Below are positions 37,425 to 46,299 of a stretch of 64,000 bases of DNA, piece after piece. The stretch covers positions 1-64,000 of the forward strand of contig JAQVXZ010000005.1 of assembly GCA_028708845.1 (NCBI GenBank), written 5' to 3'. Positions within the stretch are counted from its first letter, which is position 1. Every line of letters starts with the position of its first letter. This DNA comes from Bacteroidales bacterium (GTDB lineage: Bacteria > Bacteroidota > Bacteroidia > Bacteroidales > P3). The position numbers were made by a program, and so were the translations under genes. The notes under the pieces were generated by a model. It did not search any database. It was not told the origin of the DNA and worked only from the letters and a program-made list of their open reading frames with translations.

Positions 37425-39149
37425 ATGAGCTTATATACAATAATATTAATAATAGCATTAGTTGTTTCCTTTGTTGGTCTTTGGAAAATCTTTCAAAAGG
37501 CTGGCTACAAAGGATGGTATAGTATTGTTCCAATACTTAACGCTTGGTATGTGGTAAAAATTATCAATAAAAAGTTTTGGTGGTTTATTTACCTCCTAAT
37601 TCCTTTTATTAATATATTTGTTGTGATGCTTGTCATTATTGAAATAATGAAGAGTTTCCGCAAAAATGGTCTATTAATACAAATAGCAGGAGTCTTATTT
37701 CCTTTTGTTGTCTTGCCTTGGCTTGGCTTCTCTAAAAAAGAAAAATATACCCACCCATCAGAACTTCCAGCAGTTAAGAACTCTGCTACAAGAGAATGGG
37801 TTGATGCAATTCTTTTTGCAGTTATTGCAGCCTCTATAATTAGAATGTTCTTCTTCGAAGCATACACAATACCTACTTCATCAATGGAAAAATCTCTTTT
37901 AGTTGGAGATTATCTTTTTGTAAGTAAGGTTGCCTATGGTCCAAGAATACCAAACACTCCTATTGCTTTTCCTTTGGTTCATCATACTATTCCAGTACTA
38001 AACATTAAGTCTTATCTTGAATGGCTGAAATTAGATTACCACCGCTTCCCTGGCACAAGCCACCTAAAGAGAGGAGATGCTGTTGTATTTAATTTCCCTG
38101 ATGGAGACACCCTTTCGTCCACCTACCAAAGTGCTGAGAGTTATTATAGCTTAGTAAGAAAATATGGAAGAGATAGAGTTTGGAACTCACCTCAAGACTT
38201 TGGAGATATTATTGTTAGACCTGTTGATAAGAGAGAAAACTTTATTAAAAGATTAATTGGTCTTCCAGGAGAAACCCTATATATTGAGAACCAAATTGTA
38301 TATATTGATGGTAAGGCTATTGAAAGCCCAAAAGACTATCAAGTAACTTATAAGATTGAAACAGAAAACGGAGCTACAATTAATGAAAATGAACTATTAA
38401 ACATAGGTGTTTCAAAAGAAGATATGGATATGATGTATATTTCATATTATAGTAATCTTACAAAACCTCAAATTGAAAGCCTTTCAACTACTCCTTATAT
38501 TTTAGATATTCAACCTCTGAGTTCAGAGGGAAAAACTTATTCTTCATTCACTAAAATACCCTGCAAGATAATCTTCCACCCAGAACTAATTGATAAGAGT
38601 TCTGTTTTGAAAATGGTTGGAGTTGATAGCACAGATATAAGCAATACAATCAACTATCCTACCCTTCCACTTTCTGGAGAACTAGTAGAAAAGATTAAGA
38701 AATTCCCTTATGTAAAAACAATTACTCCTGTTCTAGCAATTAAAGGATATGGAGAAAAACACTTATTCCCTTATGATGAGAACTTGAATTGGAATGTTGA
38801 TAATTATGGACCTATCCTAATTCCAAAAAAAGGAATGAAAGTTAGCTTAACCCCTAGCAATATTGCACTTTACAAAAGAGCTATTACAGCATTTGAAATG
38901 AATAGTTTTGAAGAAAGAAATGGTAAATACTATATTAATGGTAAAGAGGCAAACTCCTATACATTTAAAATGGATTATTATTGGATGCAAGGGGATAACA
39001 GACATAATTCTGCAGACAGTAGGTTTTGGGGATTTGTTCCAGAAGACCATATTGTTGGAAAAGCATCATTTGTTTGGCTTAGCATAAATAAGGATATGTC
39101 AGGAGTAAAGAAAATTAGATGGAATAAAATATTTAGATTAGTAAAGTAG
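37425..39149 (+). CDS. lepB: Signal peptidase I, long Bacteroidota form
   Basis: This membrane peptidase removes signal peptides from exported proteins. It has 574 residues, far longer than the 324 of E. coli LepB. The first 105 residues are three hydrophobic segments ([50 protein letters not shown]) separated by a small DUF5684-like loop. The catalytic Ser153 is in [14 protein letters not shown] and Lys275 in [12 protein letters not shown]. Box E is [17 protein letters not shown] near the C-terminus. An insert of about 170 residues (roughly 340-500) separates the Lys box from box E and has no motif I know. Confidence 0.93.
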   Translation: MSLYTIILIIALVVSFVGLWKIFQKAGYKGWYSIVPILNAWYVVKIINKKFWWFIYLLIPFINIFVVMLVIIEIMKSFRKNGLLIQIAGVLFPFVVLPWLGFSKKEKYTHPSELPAVKNSATREWVDAILFAVIAASIIRMFFFEAYTIPTSSMEKSLLVGDYLFVSKVAYGPRIPNTPIAFPLVHHTIPVLNIKSYLEWLKLDYHRFPGTSHLKRGDAVVFNFPDGDTLSSTYQSAESYYSLVRKYGRDRVWNSPQDFGDIIVRPVDKRENFIKRLIGLPGETLYIENQIVYIDGKAIESPKDYQVTYKIETENGATINENELLNIGVSKEDMDMMYISYYSNLTKPQIESLSTTPYILDIQPLSSEGKTYSSFTKIPCKIIFHPELIDKSSVLKMVGVDSTDISNTINYPTLPLSGELVEKIKKFPYVKTITPVLAIKGYGEKHLFPYDENLNWNVDNYGPILIPKKGMKVSLTPSNIALYKRAITAFEMNSFEERNGKYYINGKEANSYTFKMDYYWMQGDNRHNSADSRFWGFVPEDHIVGKASFVWLSINKDMSGVKKIRWNKIFRLVK

Positions 39150-39246
39150 AAGTAAAATTATAAAAAAATAAAATTTTAAAATCAAAAAACATTATCATTG
39201 AACGCCACAATTGATAGTTAATTATTAACCATTAAAAATTATCACA

Positions 39247-39984
39247 ATGAGAACAGTAAAGTTATTATTAGCTGAAAGTGATATGAACTTAGGACCAATC
39301 CTAAAGACATATTTTGACAAGAACGGATTTCCAACAATTTTGGTTACAGATGGAGAATCAGCGCTTAAAATTTATTCATCAGAAGAAATTGACTTTGTTA
39401 TACTAGAAACATCACTACAAGTAATGGATGGATTTACGGCTGCAGAAGCAATAAGAGAACTTGATGCAACAATCCCTATCTTATTTATTTCTGAAAAACA
39501 CCAAGCACAAACAGACATTATAAAGGGGTTTGAAATTGGTGCTGACGATTATCTTCGCAAACCATTTTCAATGGAAGAGATACTTTGTAGAATAAAAGCA
39601 ATTTCAAGAAGAGCAATTGGTGATAGACCAGAAGATAATATATTCAAAATTGGAGACTATTATACTTTTGACTACAACCGTCACGTAATTACATTCAAAG
39701 GAAACAGCGAATTTAAGGCAGAAGAAATTAGACTTACTGGAAAAGAAAGTGAACTATTGAAAGTTTTTGCACTAAGTATGAATCAAACTGTTGACAGAAA
39801 AGTTATTCTTGAAAAGGTTTGGAAAAACGACACCTATTTCAACGCAAGAAGTATGGACGTATACATTACAAAGCTTAGAAAGTACCTTCGTTATGATTCA
39901 GACGTAAAACTTGCAAATCAACACGGAGTTGGATTTAAACTAACAATACAACCACAATCTTTTGGTATGAAGATTAAGAAATAA
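39247..39984 (+). CDS. OmpR-family response regulator with degenerate receiver domain
   Basis: This 245-residue protein has an N-terminal receiver domain (about 1-120) and a C-terminal winged-helix DNA-binding domain (about 140-235, with VWKNDTYFNARSMDVYITKLRKYL). It resembles RprY-type regulators. The phospho-acceptor Asp is replaced: the segment reads FVILETSL, so residue 54 is Glu (codon GAA). One of the two acidic metal ligands is also changed (AESD, Ser11). The switch Ser in FISEK and Lys in LRKPFS remain. No histidine kinase gene is nearby. It is probably controlled by something other than phosphorylation, or is constitutively in an active-like state. Confidence 0.9.
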   Translation: MRTVKLLLAESDMNLGPILKTYFDKNGFPTILVTDGESALKIYSSEEIDFVILETSLQVMDGFTAAEAIRELDATIPILFISEKHQAQTDIIKGFEIGADDYLRKPFSMEEILCRIKAISRRAIGDRPEDNIFKIGDYYTFDYNRHVITFKGNSEFKAEEIRLTGKESELLKVFALSMNQTVDRKVILEKVWKNDTYFNARSMDVYITKLRKYLRYDSDVKLANQHGVGFKLTIQPQSFGMKIKK

Positions 39985-40017
39985 AACAATGTTCTTTTCT
40001 TAGTTTTAGACTAAAAC

Positions 40018-40057
40018 AAAAGCGTCATCAAAAATTAATTTGATGACGCTTTCTTTT
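40018..40057. terminator. Bidirectional terminator between the response regulator and mutA
   Basis: AGCGTCATCAAA (40021-40032) pairs with TTTGATGACGCT (40039-40050) over a 6-nt loop, with an A-run before and a T-run after. It serves both convergent genes. Confidence 0.9.
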
Positions 40058-40074
40058 TAATATCTTATTAGAGT

Positions 40075-41895
40075 TTATTTCACTAACAAAGAATTGTATT
40101 TTGTCAGACTATCTAAAACATTAGTTCTAACATGGATGAAATCTGTTACTCCTTGTGAAGTAAAGCTTTCTATTTGAGCCTCTGGATAACCTGCAACTAC
40201 AATATGTTCAACCTTTGTTTTAAGCATTGGAAGAGCTTTCTCAACTAAGACAGCATATTCATCATCTGAAGAACAAAGAACAACTATATCGCTATTTGAT
40301 TTAAGAGCTGCCTCTGCTCCCATTTCTGGTGTATCAAAACCAAGATTGTCTATAATTTCATATCCTGCAACTCCAAACAAACCTGTTGCAAAGCTTGCTC
40401 TTGCCTTACGCATTGCAAGATTACCGTATGTTAGAAGAAATACCTTTGGAGTATGAGATGCTTTCTCAACTGCCATTCTTAAGTCTTCAAAAACTTCACT
40501 TGCACGATTCCAAGTAAGAGGTCTAATTTCGTTTGAAGGATTTTCATAGCTATTACATGTTGAAGAAACGCTATCTGCCATCTTTTCGTTTAGGTTAGGA
40601 TATTGGTTAGTTCCAAGAATTGATGTCTTACGAGTTGCAACTTCTTTTTGACGAATTGCAGCTGTCTTTTCAATTTCGTCTTGAATATATCCTGATTTAA
40701 TTGCAGCAAGGAAACCTCCCTTAGCTTCAATTGCTTTAAATATATCCCAAGCATGAGATGCAATTGAATGTGTTAGGTTTTCAATAAAGTAACTTCCTGC
40801 TGATGGATCAACAACCTTATCTAAATAAGATTCTTCCTTTAAAATGATTTGTTGGTTGTTCGCAATACGACGAGAAAACTCATCAGATTCTTTATAAGTT
40901 GAATCAAATGGATAAACAGAAATAGAGTCAGCTCCAGCAATTGCAGCAGACATTGATTCTGTTGTTGTTCTTAGAATATTAACGTATGGGTCGTATATTG
41001 ACTTGTTGTAAAATGAACTTTGAGTTGCAATAAAGATATCATACGCTGAATCGCATTTAGGATTATACTCTTGCATTATCTTTTTCCAAAGAATTCTTGC
41101 AGCACGTATTTTAGCAATTTCCATAAAGTAGTTGCTACCTGTTGCAAAAGAGAAAACAGTTCTATATCCAACTGAATGTGCTGGAATACCGTTATCGGTT
41201 AGGGTGAAAAGATATTCGTTAGCCGCTGATAAAGTATAAGCTAATTCTTGAACAATTGAAGCACCTGCATTATTGAAAAGGTCACCGTTAATGGTTACAA
41301 CATCAAAATTAGGAATGTTTTCTTTAACTAAGTTCATTAGTTCAGCACCTTTTTCTGCTATATGTTTTTCTGGACAACAAAGCTTTCCAGTGTAAAGAGC
41401 ATTAACATAAGGGTCGAAGTTTAGTGAACCTAAAACTAAGTTCTTATCAATTGACTTAGCCTTAACAAAAGCTACAAACTTCTTAGTTAACTCAAAATAG
41501 CATTTAGCCATCATGAAGTTAATCTTAACCTTTGTAATATCAATTCCTGCTAAAAGATTTTCTAAGTCCTTATCTGTTTCAACATTTACAGCATCAAAAC
41601 CAATAGAGTTTACTCCTCTTTTAATTCCTTCAAGAGCAATTGCATTTGCAGTTTTAATATCAGCCTCGAAAATATCTTGGCGTATATCCCAATTATTTGT
41701 TTCTTTAGTTGAAGGGTGTAAGTTAAGGTCTTTAAGGTCTTCTGCTCTATAGTATGGTTTTACATCAAATCCCTCTAATGTTTTCCACACTAATTTCTTT
41801 GTATAATCAGCTCCTTTAAGGTCAGCCATTATCACCTCTTCCCACTTCTGAGTAGAAACAGGAGGGAATTCAGAAAATAGTTTATCGTTATTCAT
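40075..41895 (-). CDS. mutA: Methylmalonyl-CoA mutase small subunit
   Basis: The mutase interconverts succinyl-CoA and methylmalonyl-CoA in the propionate pathway and works as a MutA-MutB heterodimer with B12. This 606-residue protein starts MNNDKLFSEFPPVSTQKWEEVI, has the barrel segment YRAEDLKDLNLHP and ends in a cobalamin-domain-like fold. The B12-ligand DxHxxG motif is absent (the position reads GNLAMRKARA), as expected of the non-catalytic small subunit. mutB is normally the next gene downstream; here a terminator and a convergent regulator gene follow instead. A TAATTTTG box on the minus strand at 41934-41941 is a likely promoter. Confidence 0.92.
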   Translation of the reverse strand: MNNDKLFSEFPPVSTQKWEEVIMADLKGADYTKKLVWKTLEGFDVKPYYRAEDLKDLNLHPSTKETNNWDIRQDIFEADIKTANAIALEGIKRGVNSIGFDAVNVETDKDLENLLAGIDITKVKINFMMAKCYFELTKKFVAFVKAKSIDKNLVLGSLNFDPYVNALYTGKLCCPEKHIAEKGAELMNLVKENIPNFDVVTINGDLFNNAGASIVQELAYTLSAANEYLFTLTDNGIPAHSVGYRTVFSFATGSNYFMEIAKIRAARILWKKIMQEYNPKCDSAYDIFIATQSSFYNKSIYDPYVNILRTTTESMSAAIAGADSISVYPFDSTYKESDEFSRRIANNQQIILKEESYLDKVVDPSAGSYFIENLTHSIASHAWDIFKAIEAKGGFLAAIKSGYIQDEIEKTAAIRQKEVATRKTSILGTNQYPNLNEKMADSVSSTCNSYENPSNEIRPLTWNRASEVFEDLRMAVEKASHTPKVFLLTYGNLAMRKARASFATGLFGVAGYEIIDNLGFDTPEMGAEAALKSNSDIVVLCSSDDEYAVLVEKALPMLKTKVEHIVVAGYPEAQIESFTSQGVTDFIHVRTNVLDSLTKYNSLLVK

Positions 41896-41933
41896 TATAT
41901 TTAGTATTAAGTTATTTATCAGAATTTAGATTG

Positions 41934-41941
41934 CAAAATTA
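41934..41941 (-). promoter_or_regulatory. -7 box of mutA
   Basis: TAATTTTG on the minus strand lies 38 bp upstream of the mutA ATG, in the divergent gap with the MFS gene. Confidence 0.4.
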
Positions 41942-42056
41942 TAAAGAAATTAAGATATAACCTAATCTTTAGATTATAAAAATCAATATCTGCTTCACAA
42001 TAAGGCATTAATTTAAAATAAGACTAAGGTATACCTATTAATTAATATTATTGTTC

Positions 42057-42064
42057 TATTTTTG
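42057..42064 (+). promoter_or_regulatory. -7 box of the MFS transporter gene
   Basis: TATTTTTG lies 28 bp before the ATG at 42093. It overlaps the upstream extension of the same frame, which supports the later start codon. Confidence 0.5.
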
Positions 42065-42092
42065 CAGGTTCAAACTTAGAAAAATAAACAAT

Positions 42093-43298
42093 ATGCCTAA
42101 AAATTGGATTAAGAATGTTATTTTATTTCTTGGAAGCCAAACCATATCTTCTTTTGGCTCCTCCTTGGTCCAATATGCAATAATGTGGTATATAACTCTG
42201 GAAACAAAATCAGGATTAATGATGACAATATCAATAATCTGTGGTTTTCTTCCTGCCTTCTTCCTATCTCCATTTGCAGGAGTGTGGGCAGATAGGTATA
42301 ATAGAAAGTATATAATTATTCTTGCAGACTCCTTTATTGCCCTTGCAACCCTTGTAATGGCAATCTTGTTTATGTTTGGTCACAATTATATTTGGCTATT
42401 ATTTATTGTTATGGCAATGCGTTCAATTGGTTCAGGCATTCAATCCCCAGCCGTTAATGCCATTATTCCTCAGTTTGTTCCAAAAGAAAAGCTGACAAAA
42501 GTTAACGGAATAAATAGCAGCATAAATTCTATTGTTATGTTGCTCTCCCCAATGTTAGCAGCCTTCCTGCTAAACTTTGCAAGCCTTGAAGCAATATTCC
42601 TTATCGATGTTTTCACTGCTCTTTTTGCTGTTCTTGTTTTTATGTTTTTCATAAAAACACCAACACATGCAAAAGCCTTAGGCAAACAAACTAAATCTTA
42701 CATTCAAGATATGAAAGAAGGGATAAATTATATCAGAACCCATAGATATATTAAGAATTTCATATTATTCTGCATATTTTTCTATTTCCTTATCGCTCCA
42801 GTTTCATTCTTAACTCCCCTACAAGTAGTTAGAAACTATGGGACTGAGGTTTGGCGACTAACAGCCATTGAAATAGCCTTCTCAATTGGGATGATGTTGG
42901 GAGGATTGATTGTTGGATTTTTCAAAGTCTTTAAGAACAAGATAAATCTTATGGCTTTTGCTTTTTCAATAACGGGACTTACAACCTTCTTACTTGGATT
43001 CACTATATTCTTTTGGTTCTACTGCACAGTGATTATCTTAATGGGAATTGCGGTTCCTCTCTTTCACACAACCTCAACCGTCCTAATACAAGAGAAAGTC
43101 GAAGAAGAATACCTTGGAAGGGTCTTTGGAATCTTAGCAATGATTAGTACATCGATGGTTCCTCTTGGAATGATTGTTTTTGGACCTATTGCTGACCTTA
43201 TTTCAATCGATTCAATACTTATCATTACAGGTCTTATTATTATTGTTCTAAGTTTTGCCCTCTCTAAGAACAAAATCCTATTGTCGGAAGGGAAATAA
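42093..43298 (+). CDS. MFS transporter, enterobactin-exporter-like (MFS_3)
   Basis: I start at 42093 (MPKNWIKNVILFLGSQ), giving 401 residues; a longer frame from 42051 would include the promoter. Twelve hydrophobic segments span the chain. The loop between helices 2 and 3 has the MFS motif A form GVWADRYNRKYII at about 68-80. The family (EntS/MFS_3) exports siderophores, macrolides or other small molecules by proton antiport. The substrate here cannot be assigned. It is a single gene, divergent from mutA and ending in a shared terminator with the convergent TPR gene. Confidence 0.88.
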   Translation: MPKNWIKNVILFLGSQTISSFGSSLVQYAIMWYITLETKSGLMMTISIICGFLPAFFLSPFAGVWADRYNRKYIIILADSFIALATLVMAILFMFGHNYIWLLFIVMAMRSIGSGIQSPAVNAIIPQFVPKEKLTKVNGINSSINSIVMLLSPMLAAFLLNFASLEAIFLIDVFTALFAVLVFMFFIKTPTHAKALGKQTKSYIQDMKEGINYIRTHRYIKNFILFCIFFYFLIAPVSFLTPLQVVRNYGTEVWRLTAIEIAFSIGMMLGGLIVGFFKVFKNKINLMAFAFSITGLTTFLLGFTIFFWFYCTVIILMGIAVPLFHTTSTVLIQEKVEEEYLGRVFGILAMISTSMVPLGMIVFGPIADLISIDSILIITGLIIIVLSFALSKNKILLSEGK

Positions 43299-43338
43299 AA
43301 AAATGCAATAAACCTTTTGAGTCTATTGCATTTAATTA
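43298..43338. terminator. Bidirectional terminator between the MFS and TPR genes
   Basis: AAATGCAATA (43301-43310) and TATTGCATTT (43324-43333) form a perfect 10-bp stem with a 13-nt loop, flanked by A and T runs. Confidence 0.85.
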
Positions 43339-43365
43339 TATAAGCTTGAATTCTTTAATTACTAT

Positions 43366-44373
43366 TTACTTTCCTTCAAGTTCTTTTATAAGTTTAGCAT
43401 CAGCCTGAGCTCCTGCTGTATCACCTGCTTTGGTTTTTGAAGTTGCACGACGCTTAAGAGCATTGATATGCTTTGGATCTTCTTTAATAACTTTATCGAA
43501 GTCAGCAATTGCTCCCTTATAGTCTTTTGCATTATATTTTGCAGCACCACGACGATAAACATTATCGATATTAGTTGGTTGTAATTCAATTAATTTATCC
43601 CAAGCCTTAATCTCTGCTTTCACATCTTTAATTGCACCATTTAATGCAGTTAACATAATATAAGTATTTTCGTTTGCGGCTCCTAGTTCAACAACTTTGT
43701 TATAGTCAGCAATTGCAAGAGCATAGCTTTCAGGAGTTTTTAAAGAATAGTTTGCATAAGCACGGTTATTATAGTAATCAACCTTTGTTGCATCCATTGC
43801 AATTAATTTGTTATAATCTGCAATTGTTGCATCCCAATTAAGTAAATTAGCATTTGCATTTGCTCTATTTTCTAATAAGCTAACATTTGTTGCATCCTTC
43901 TCAATAACCATTCCAAGTTCTTTAACATAACCATTTAGGTCATTAACATTAAGGTAAGCATTTGCTTTTGATAACATTGTTGGAATATCGTTAGGATTAA
44001 CTGCTAAGTAAGAATCATAGTCAGCAATTGCTTTTGTTATGTCTTTCTTTTCAGAATATGAATGTCCTCTAAGCAAGTAAGCACCTGGTTCGGTTTGTCT
44101 TTTATCAATAAAGATTGAAAAGTTCATTATAGCATTATCATATTGTTGTAGGTTATAGTATGCAACACCTGAATAATAATAAACATATTCCCATTCTGGG
44201 ATTTCTTGCTTACAAAGTCCTGCTTTAGAAATCATACCGTTCCAATCCTTAGACTCATTTAGCTGTTGGTAGGTATCAATCCATTTGTTAATATTCTCAG
44301 CCTCCTCTGGCGTTTGTGCATTTGCTCCTAAGCAAACAATAGATAGCATTAAAGCTAAAATTAATTTTCTCAT
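43366..44373 (-). CDS. Exported tetratricopeptide repeat protein
   Basis: This 335-residue protein has a signal peptide (MRKLILALMLSIVCLGANA) and about eight TPR units. Examples are WEYVYYYSGVAYYNLQQYDNAIMNFSIFID, GAYLLRGHSYSEKKDITKAIADYDSYLAVNP and the last, IDNVYRRGAAKYNAKDYKGAIADFDKVIKEDP. Such proteins form helical scaffolds in the periplasm that hold other proteins. No partner is suggested by the neighbours, which are an MFS exporter (convergent) and trmB (same strand, 101 bp upstream). Confidence 0.85.
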   Translation of the reverse strand: MRKLILALMLSIVCLGANAQTPEEAENINKWIDTYQQLNESKDWNGMISKAGLCKQEIPEWEYVYYYSGVAYYNLQQYDNAIMNFSIFIDKRQTEPGAYLLRGHSYSEKKDITKAIADYDSYLAVNPNDIPTMLSKANAYLNVNDLNGYVKELGMVIEKDATNVSLLENRANANANLLNWDATIADYNKLIAMDATKVDYYNNRAYANYSLKTPESYALAIADYNKVVELGAANENTYIMLTALNGAIKDVKAEIKAWDKLIELQPTNIDNVYRRGAAKYNAKDYKGAIADFDKVIKEDPKHINALKRRATSKTKAGDTAGAQADAKLIKELEGK

Positions 44374-44474
44374 CTTTTTATGTTTTTGGTTAGTAATGTT
44401 CTTATTCTTTTATAATATTTCTTTTTCTAGGATTTATAACGTTGTTAACCTGTTTTTTGTTGCTTTATTACGAC

Positions 44475-45140
44475 CTAAATTTCAAACTTAATGTAAGTTA
44501 TAGGTTTTGATTGGCTTAAATAAATATTCTCATAGAAGGTTTTAATCTCAATAACATCATCATTGAAGCCAGAACCATAGAGATCATTTGAATGGAATAA
44601 CACATTCATTTTATTTGGCAAAAGAACCTCATCCATAGTAAAGGAGTAAAGCTCTTGTGAATCAGTCTTTAGATGTATTATACCTCCTTTTTTCAAAACC
44701 TTTCTGTATCGTTCCAAAAATCTATTTGAGGTAAGTCTTTTGTTAGGTTTCTTTAGCTGTGGGTCAGGAAAGGTAATCCAAATTTCATCCACCTCATTCT
44801 CCCCAAAATACATATCAATAATCTCAATTTGCGAGCGAATAAAAGCAACATTCTTCATTCCATTCTCATTAGAAGTCTTACAACCCCTCCACATCCTAGC
44901 CCCTTTTATATCAATGCCTATAAAGTTTTTATCTACGTACTTTTGGGCAAGACCAACCGTGTATTCGCCCTTTCCACATCCAAGTTCCAAAACTATTGGA
45001 TTATCGTTTTTGAAAAACTCTTCCCTCCACTTACCTTTCAAAAAGAAGCCTCCCTTTTCTTTTAAATCCAAATACTGCTCTTGAAACATATTATGGAAGG
45101 TGGCATTCTCTGCAAAACGTCTTAATTTATCTTTTCCCAT
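44475..45140 (-). CDS. trmB: tRNA (guanine-46-N7)-methyltransferase
   Basis: TrmB methylates N7 of G46 in the variable loop of tRNAs using SAM. The 221 residues contain SAM motif I in VLELGCGKGEYTVGLAQKY, NFIGIDIKGARMWRG, and the family signature WITFPDPQLKKPNKRLTSNRFLERY with the catalytic Asp. A late HLKTDSQELYSFT segment closes the fold. It follows tsaB by 11 bp on the minus strand, so two tRNA-modification genes share a transcript. Confidence 0.95.
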   Translation of the reverse strand: MGKDKLRRFAENATFHNMFQEQYLDLKEKGGFFLKGKWREEFFKNDNPIVLELGCGKGEYTVGLAQKYVDKNFIGIDIKGARMWRGCKTSNENGMKNVAFIRSQIEIIDMYFGENEVDEIWITFPDPQLKKPNKRLTSNRFLERYRKVLKKGGIIHLKTDSQELYSFTMDEVLLPNKMNVLFHSNDLYGSGFNDDVIEIKTFYENIYLSQSKPITYIKFEI

Positions 45141-45151
45141 TCTTATTTTTT

Positions 45152-45856
45152 CTAATAAAGTCCCTTAACCTTTGAAACCCCTGCCACAAAATTCTTTAAA
45201 TAATAAGGCTCAAAGTAAGCTAGATCTTCAAAATCTCCTTCTATGAACTTATTATAAGCAATCCCTATCATAAGCTCAGCATCCAATATTATTTCTTTAT
45301 CGTAAAATATATTTGTTTTCCCATCAAAAAACTCCATTGTCTTCTCTGCCCCATCACCAACAAATACAAATTCCTTATCCTTGTTTAAATAATCGTCGTA
45401 AATCCCATTTTCAATAATATCAGCCGAAATATCCTTAATAATATCTCCCTTTTCATCGTAAATAACAGAATAAACCTCCATCCTCCTTGCATCAATCATT
45501 GCAACTTTGCATTTATTCTGGTATTTCTTTTGAACTCCTTTTTCAAGTATTCTAAGAGTTTCTACGCTAATAAGAGGAATATCTAAGGCATAAGCAAAAC
45601 CCTTAGCCGTTGAAACGCCAATCCTAAGCCCTGTATATGAGCCTGGTCCCTTACTAATAGCAATTGCCGAAAGCTGAGAATATCTTATGCCCCCCTCTTT
45701 CATCACCTCTTCTATAAGCAAAGAAAGTTTAGAAGAATGAGAATTAGGAATATCAATTAACCTTTTAGCAATCAAAGTATTTCCCTTAGCCAAAGCCAGA
45801 GAACATATTTGAGTTGATGTTTCAATATTTAGAATTAAAGGTAAATTATCATTCAT
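45152..45856 (-). CDS. tsaB: tRNA t6A complex protein TsaB
   Basis: TsaB is the catalytically inactive TsaD paralogue that scaffolds TsaD and TsaE in t6A synthesis. The 234 residues start with PLILNIETSTQICSLAL, then LSAIAISKGPGSYTGLRIGVSTAKGFAYAL, the hallmark block of the family. It lacks the metal-binding HxxxH of TsaD. The first gene of a tsaB-trmB unit, it has a probable promoter on the minus strand at 45886-45915. That promoter overlaps the edge of array D, so the array could influence it. Confidence 0.94.
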   Translation of the reverse strand: MNDNLPLILNIETSTQICSLALAKGNTLIAKRLIDIPNSHSSKLSLLIEEVMKEGGIRYSQLSAIAISKGPGSYTGLRIGVSTAKGFAYALDIPLISVETLRILEKGVQKKYQNKCKVAMIDARRMEVYSVIYDEKGDIIKDISADIIENGIYDDYLNKDKEFVFVGDGAEKTMEFFDGKTNIFYDKEIILDAELMIGIAYNKFIEGDFEDLAYFEPYYLKNFVAGVSKVKGLY

Positions 45857-45885
45857 TTTCTCGCTCTTTATTTAAAATAAGGAAG

Positions 45886-45915
45886 CAAAAGTACGAAAAA
45901 AAACATTAAAACAAA
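45886..45915 (-). promoter_or_regulatory. tsaB promoter, overlapping the edge of array D
   Basis: On the minus strand TTTG (45915-45912) and TACTTTTG (45893-45886) are 18 bp apart and 30 bp upstream of the tsaB ATG. The TTTG is part of the CAAAG slot that opens array D. Confidence 0.55.
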
Positions 45916-46114
45916 GATTTAAACTTTTACTTTGCCGTTTCAAACTCGTGACATGGGTATGTGAGACCTCGTGACATGGGTATGTCACGTATGCTGAGAT
46001 GGGTATGTCACGAGTGCTGACATGGGCATGTGAGGGAGTCTGACATGGGTATGTCACGAGTTCAACTCTGCGTTTAAATAGTTGGAAACGGGCTTTTGAA
46101 AGTTGCAAACGGGC
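45912..46114. repeat. Array D: five GTGACATGGGTATGTCAC-type units at 23 bp within a longer phased array
   Basis: Central 18-bp units begin at 45948, 45971, 45994, 46017 and 46040, an exact 23-bp step. The best copy is GTGACATGGGTATGTCAC, with arms GTGACAT and ATGTCAC around GGGT; the others differ by a few arm bases. Phased flanking motifs are CAAAG (centre 45914), TGCCG (45935), CTGCG (46070) and two AACGGGCTTT copies (centres 46091 and 46112), at 21-22 bp. The array fills the gap between the divergent tsaB and tRNA-Leu genes. Confidence 0.8.
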
Positions 46115-46151
46115 TTTAAAGAGGATAAGGCTTAATAAAAGAGAAAAATTA

Positions 46152-46183
46152 TTTGAAATTAAGAATGAAATACACTATCTTTG
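46152..46183 (+). promoter_or_regulatory. Promoter of tRNA-Leu
   Basis: TTTG (46152-46155) and TATCTTTG (46176-46183) are separated by 20 bp, and the mature tRNA starts 14 bp later. This is a near-consensus Bacteroidota promoter, as expected for a strongly expressed tRNA. Confidence 0.75.
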
Positions 46184-46196
46184 CAACTCTTTTATT

Positions 46197-46280
46197 GCGC
46201 ACGTGGTGGAATTGGTAGACATGCCACTTTGAGGGGGTGGTGTCGGTAACGATGTGCAGGTTCAAATCCTGTCGTGCGCA
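46197..46280 (+). tRNA. tRNA-Leu (anticodon GAG)
   Basis: This is an 84-nt class II tRNA. The acceptor arms GCGCACG (46197-46203) and CGTGCGC (46273-46279) pair fully, with discriminator A at 46280. The anticodon stem CCACT/GGTGG encloses the loop TTGAGGG, giving anticodon GAG (reads CUC and CUU). A long variable arm GTGTCGGTAACGATG and the T-loop GGTTCAAATCC follow. CCA is not encoded. The tsaC start codon is 19 bp downstream, so read-through transcription into tsaC is likely. Confidence 0.96.
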
Positions 46281-46299
46281 CTCATTATTACTATTTACT

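Noticed and set aside
45872..46108. Minus-strand ORF of 78 residues over array D
   Set aside because: It is produced by the phased repeat and covers the tsaB promoter.
46237..46299. Upstream GTG start for tsaC
   Set aside because: This extension lies inside the tRNA-Leu gene; the ATG at 46300 gives the correct family length.
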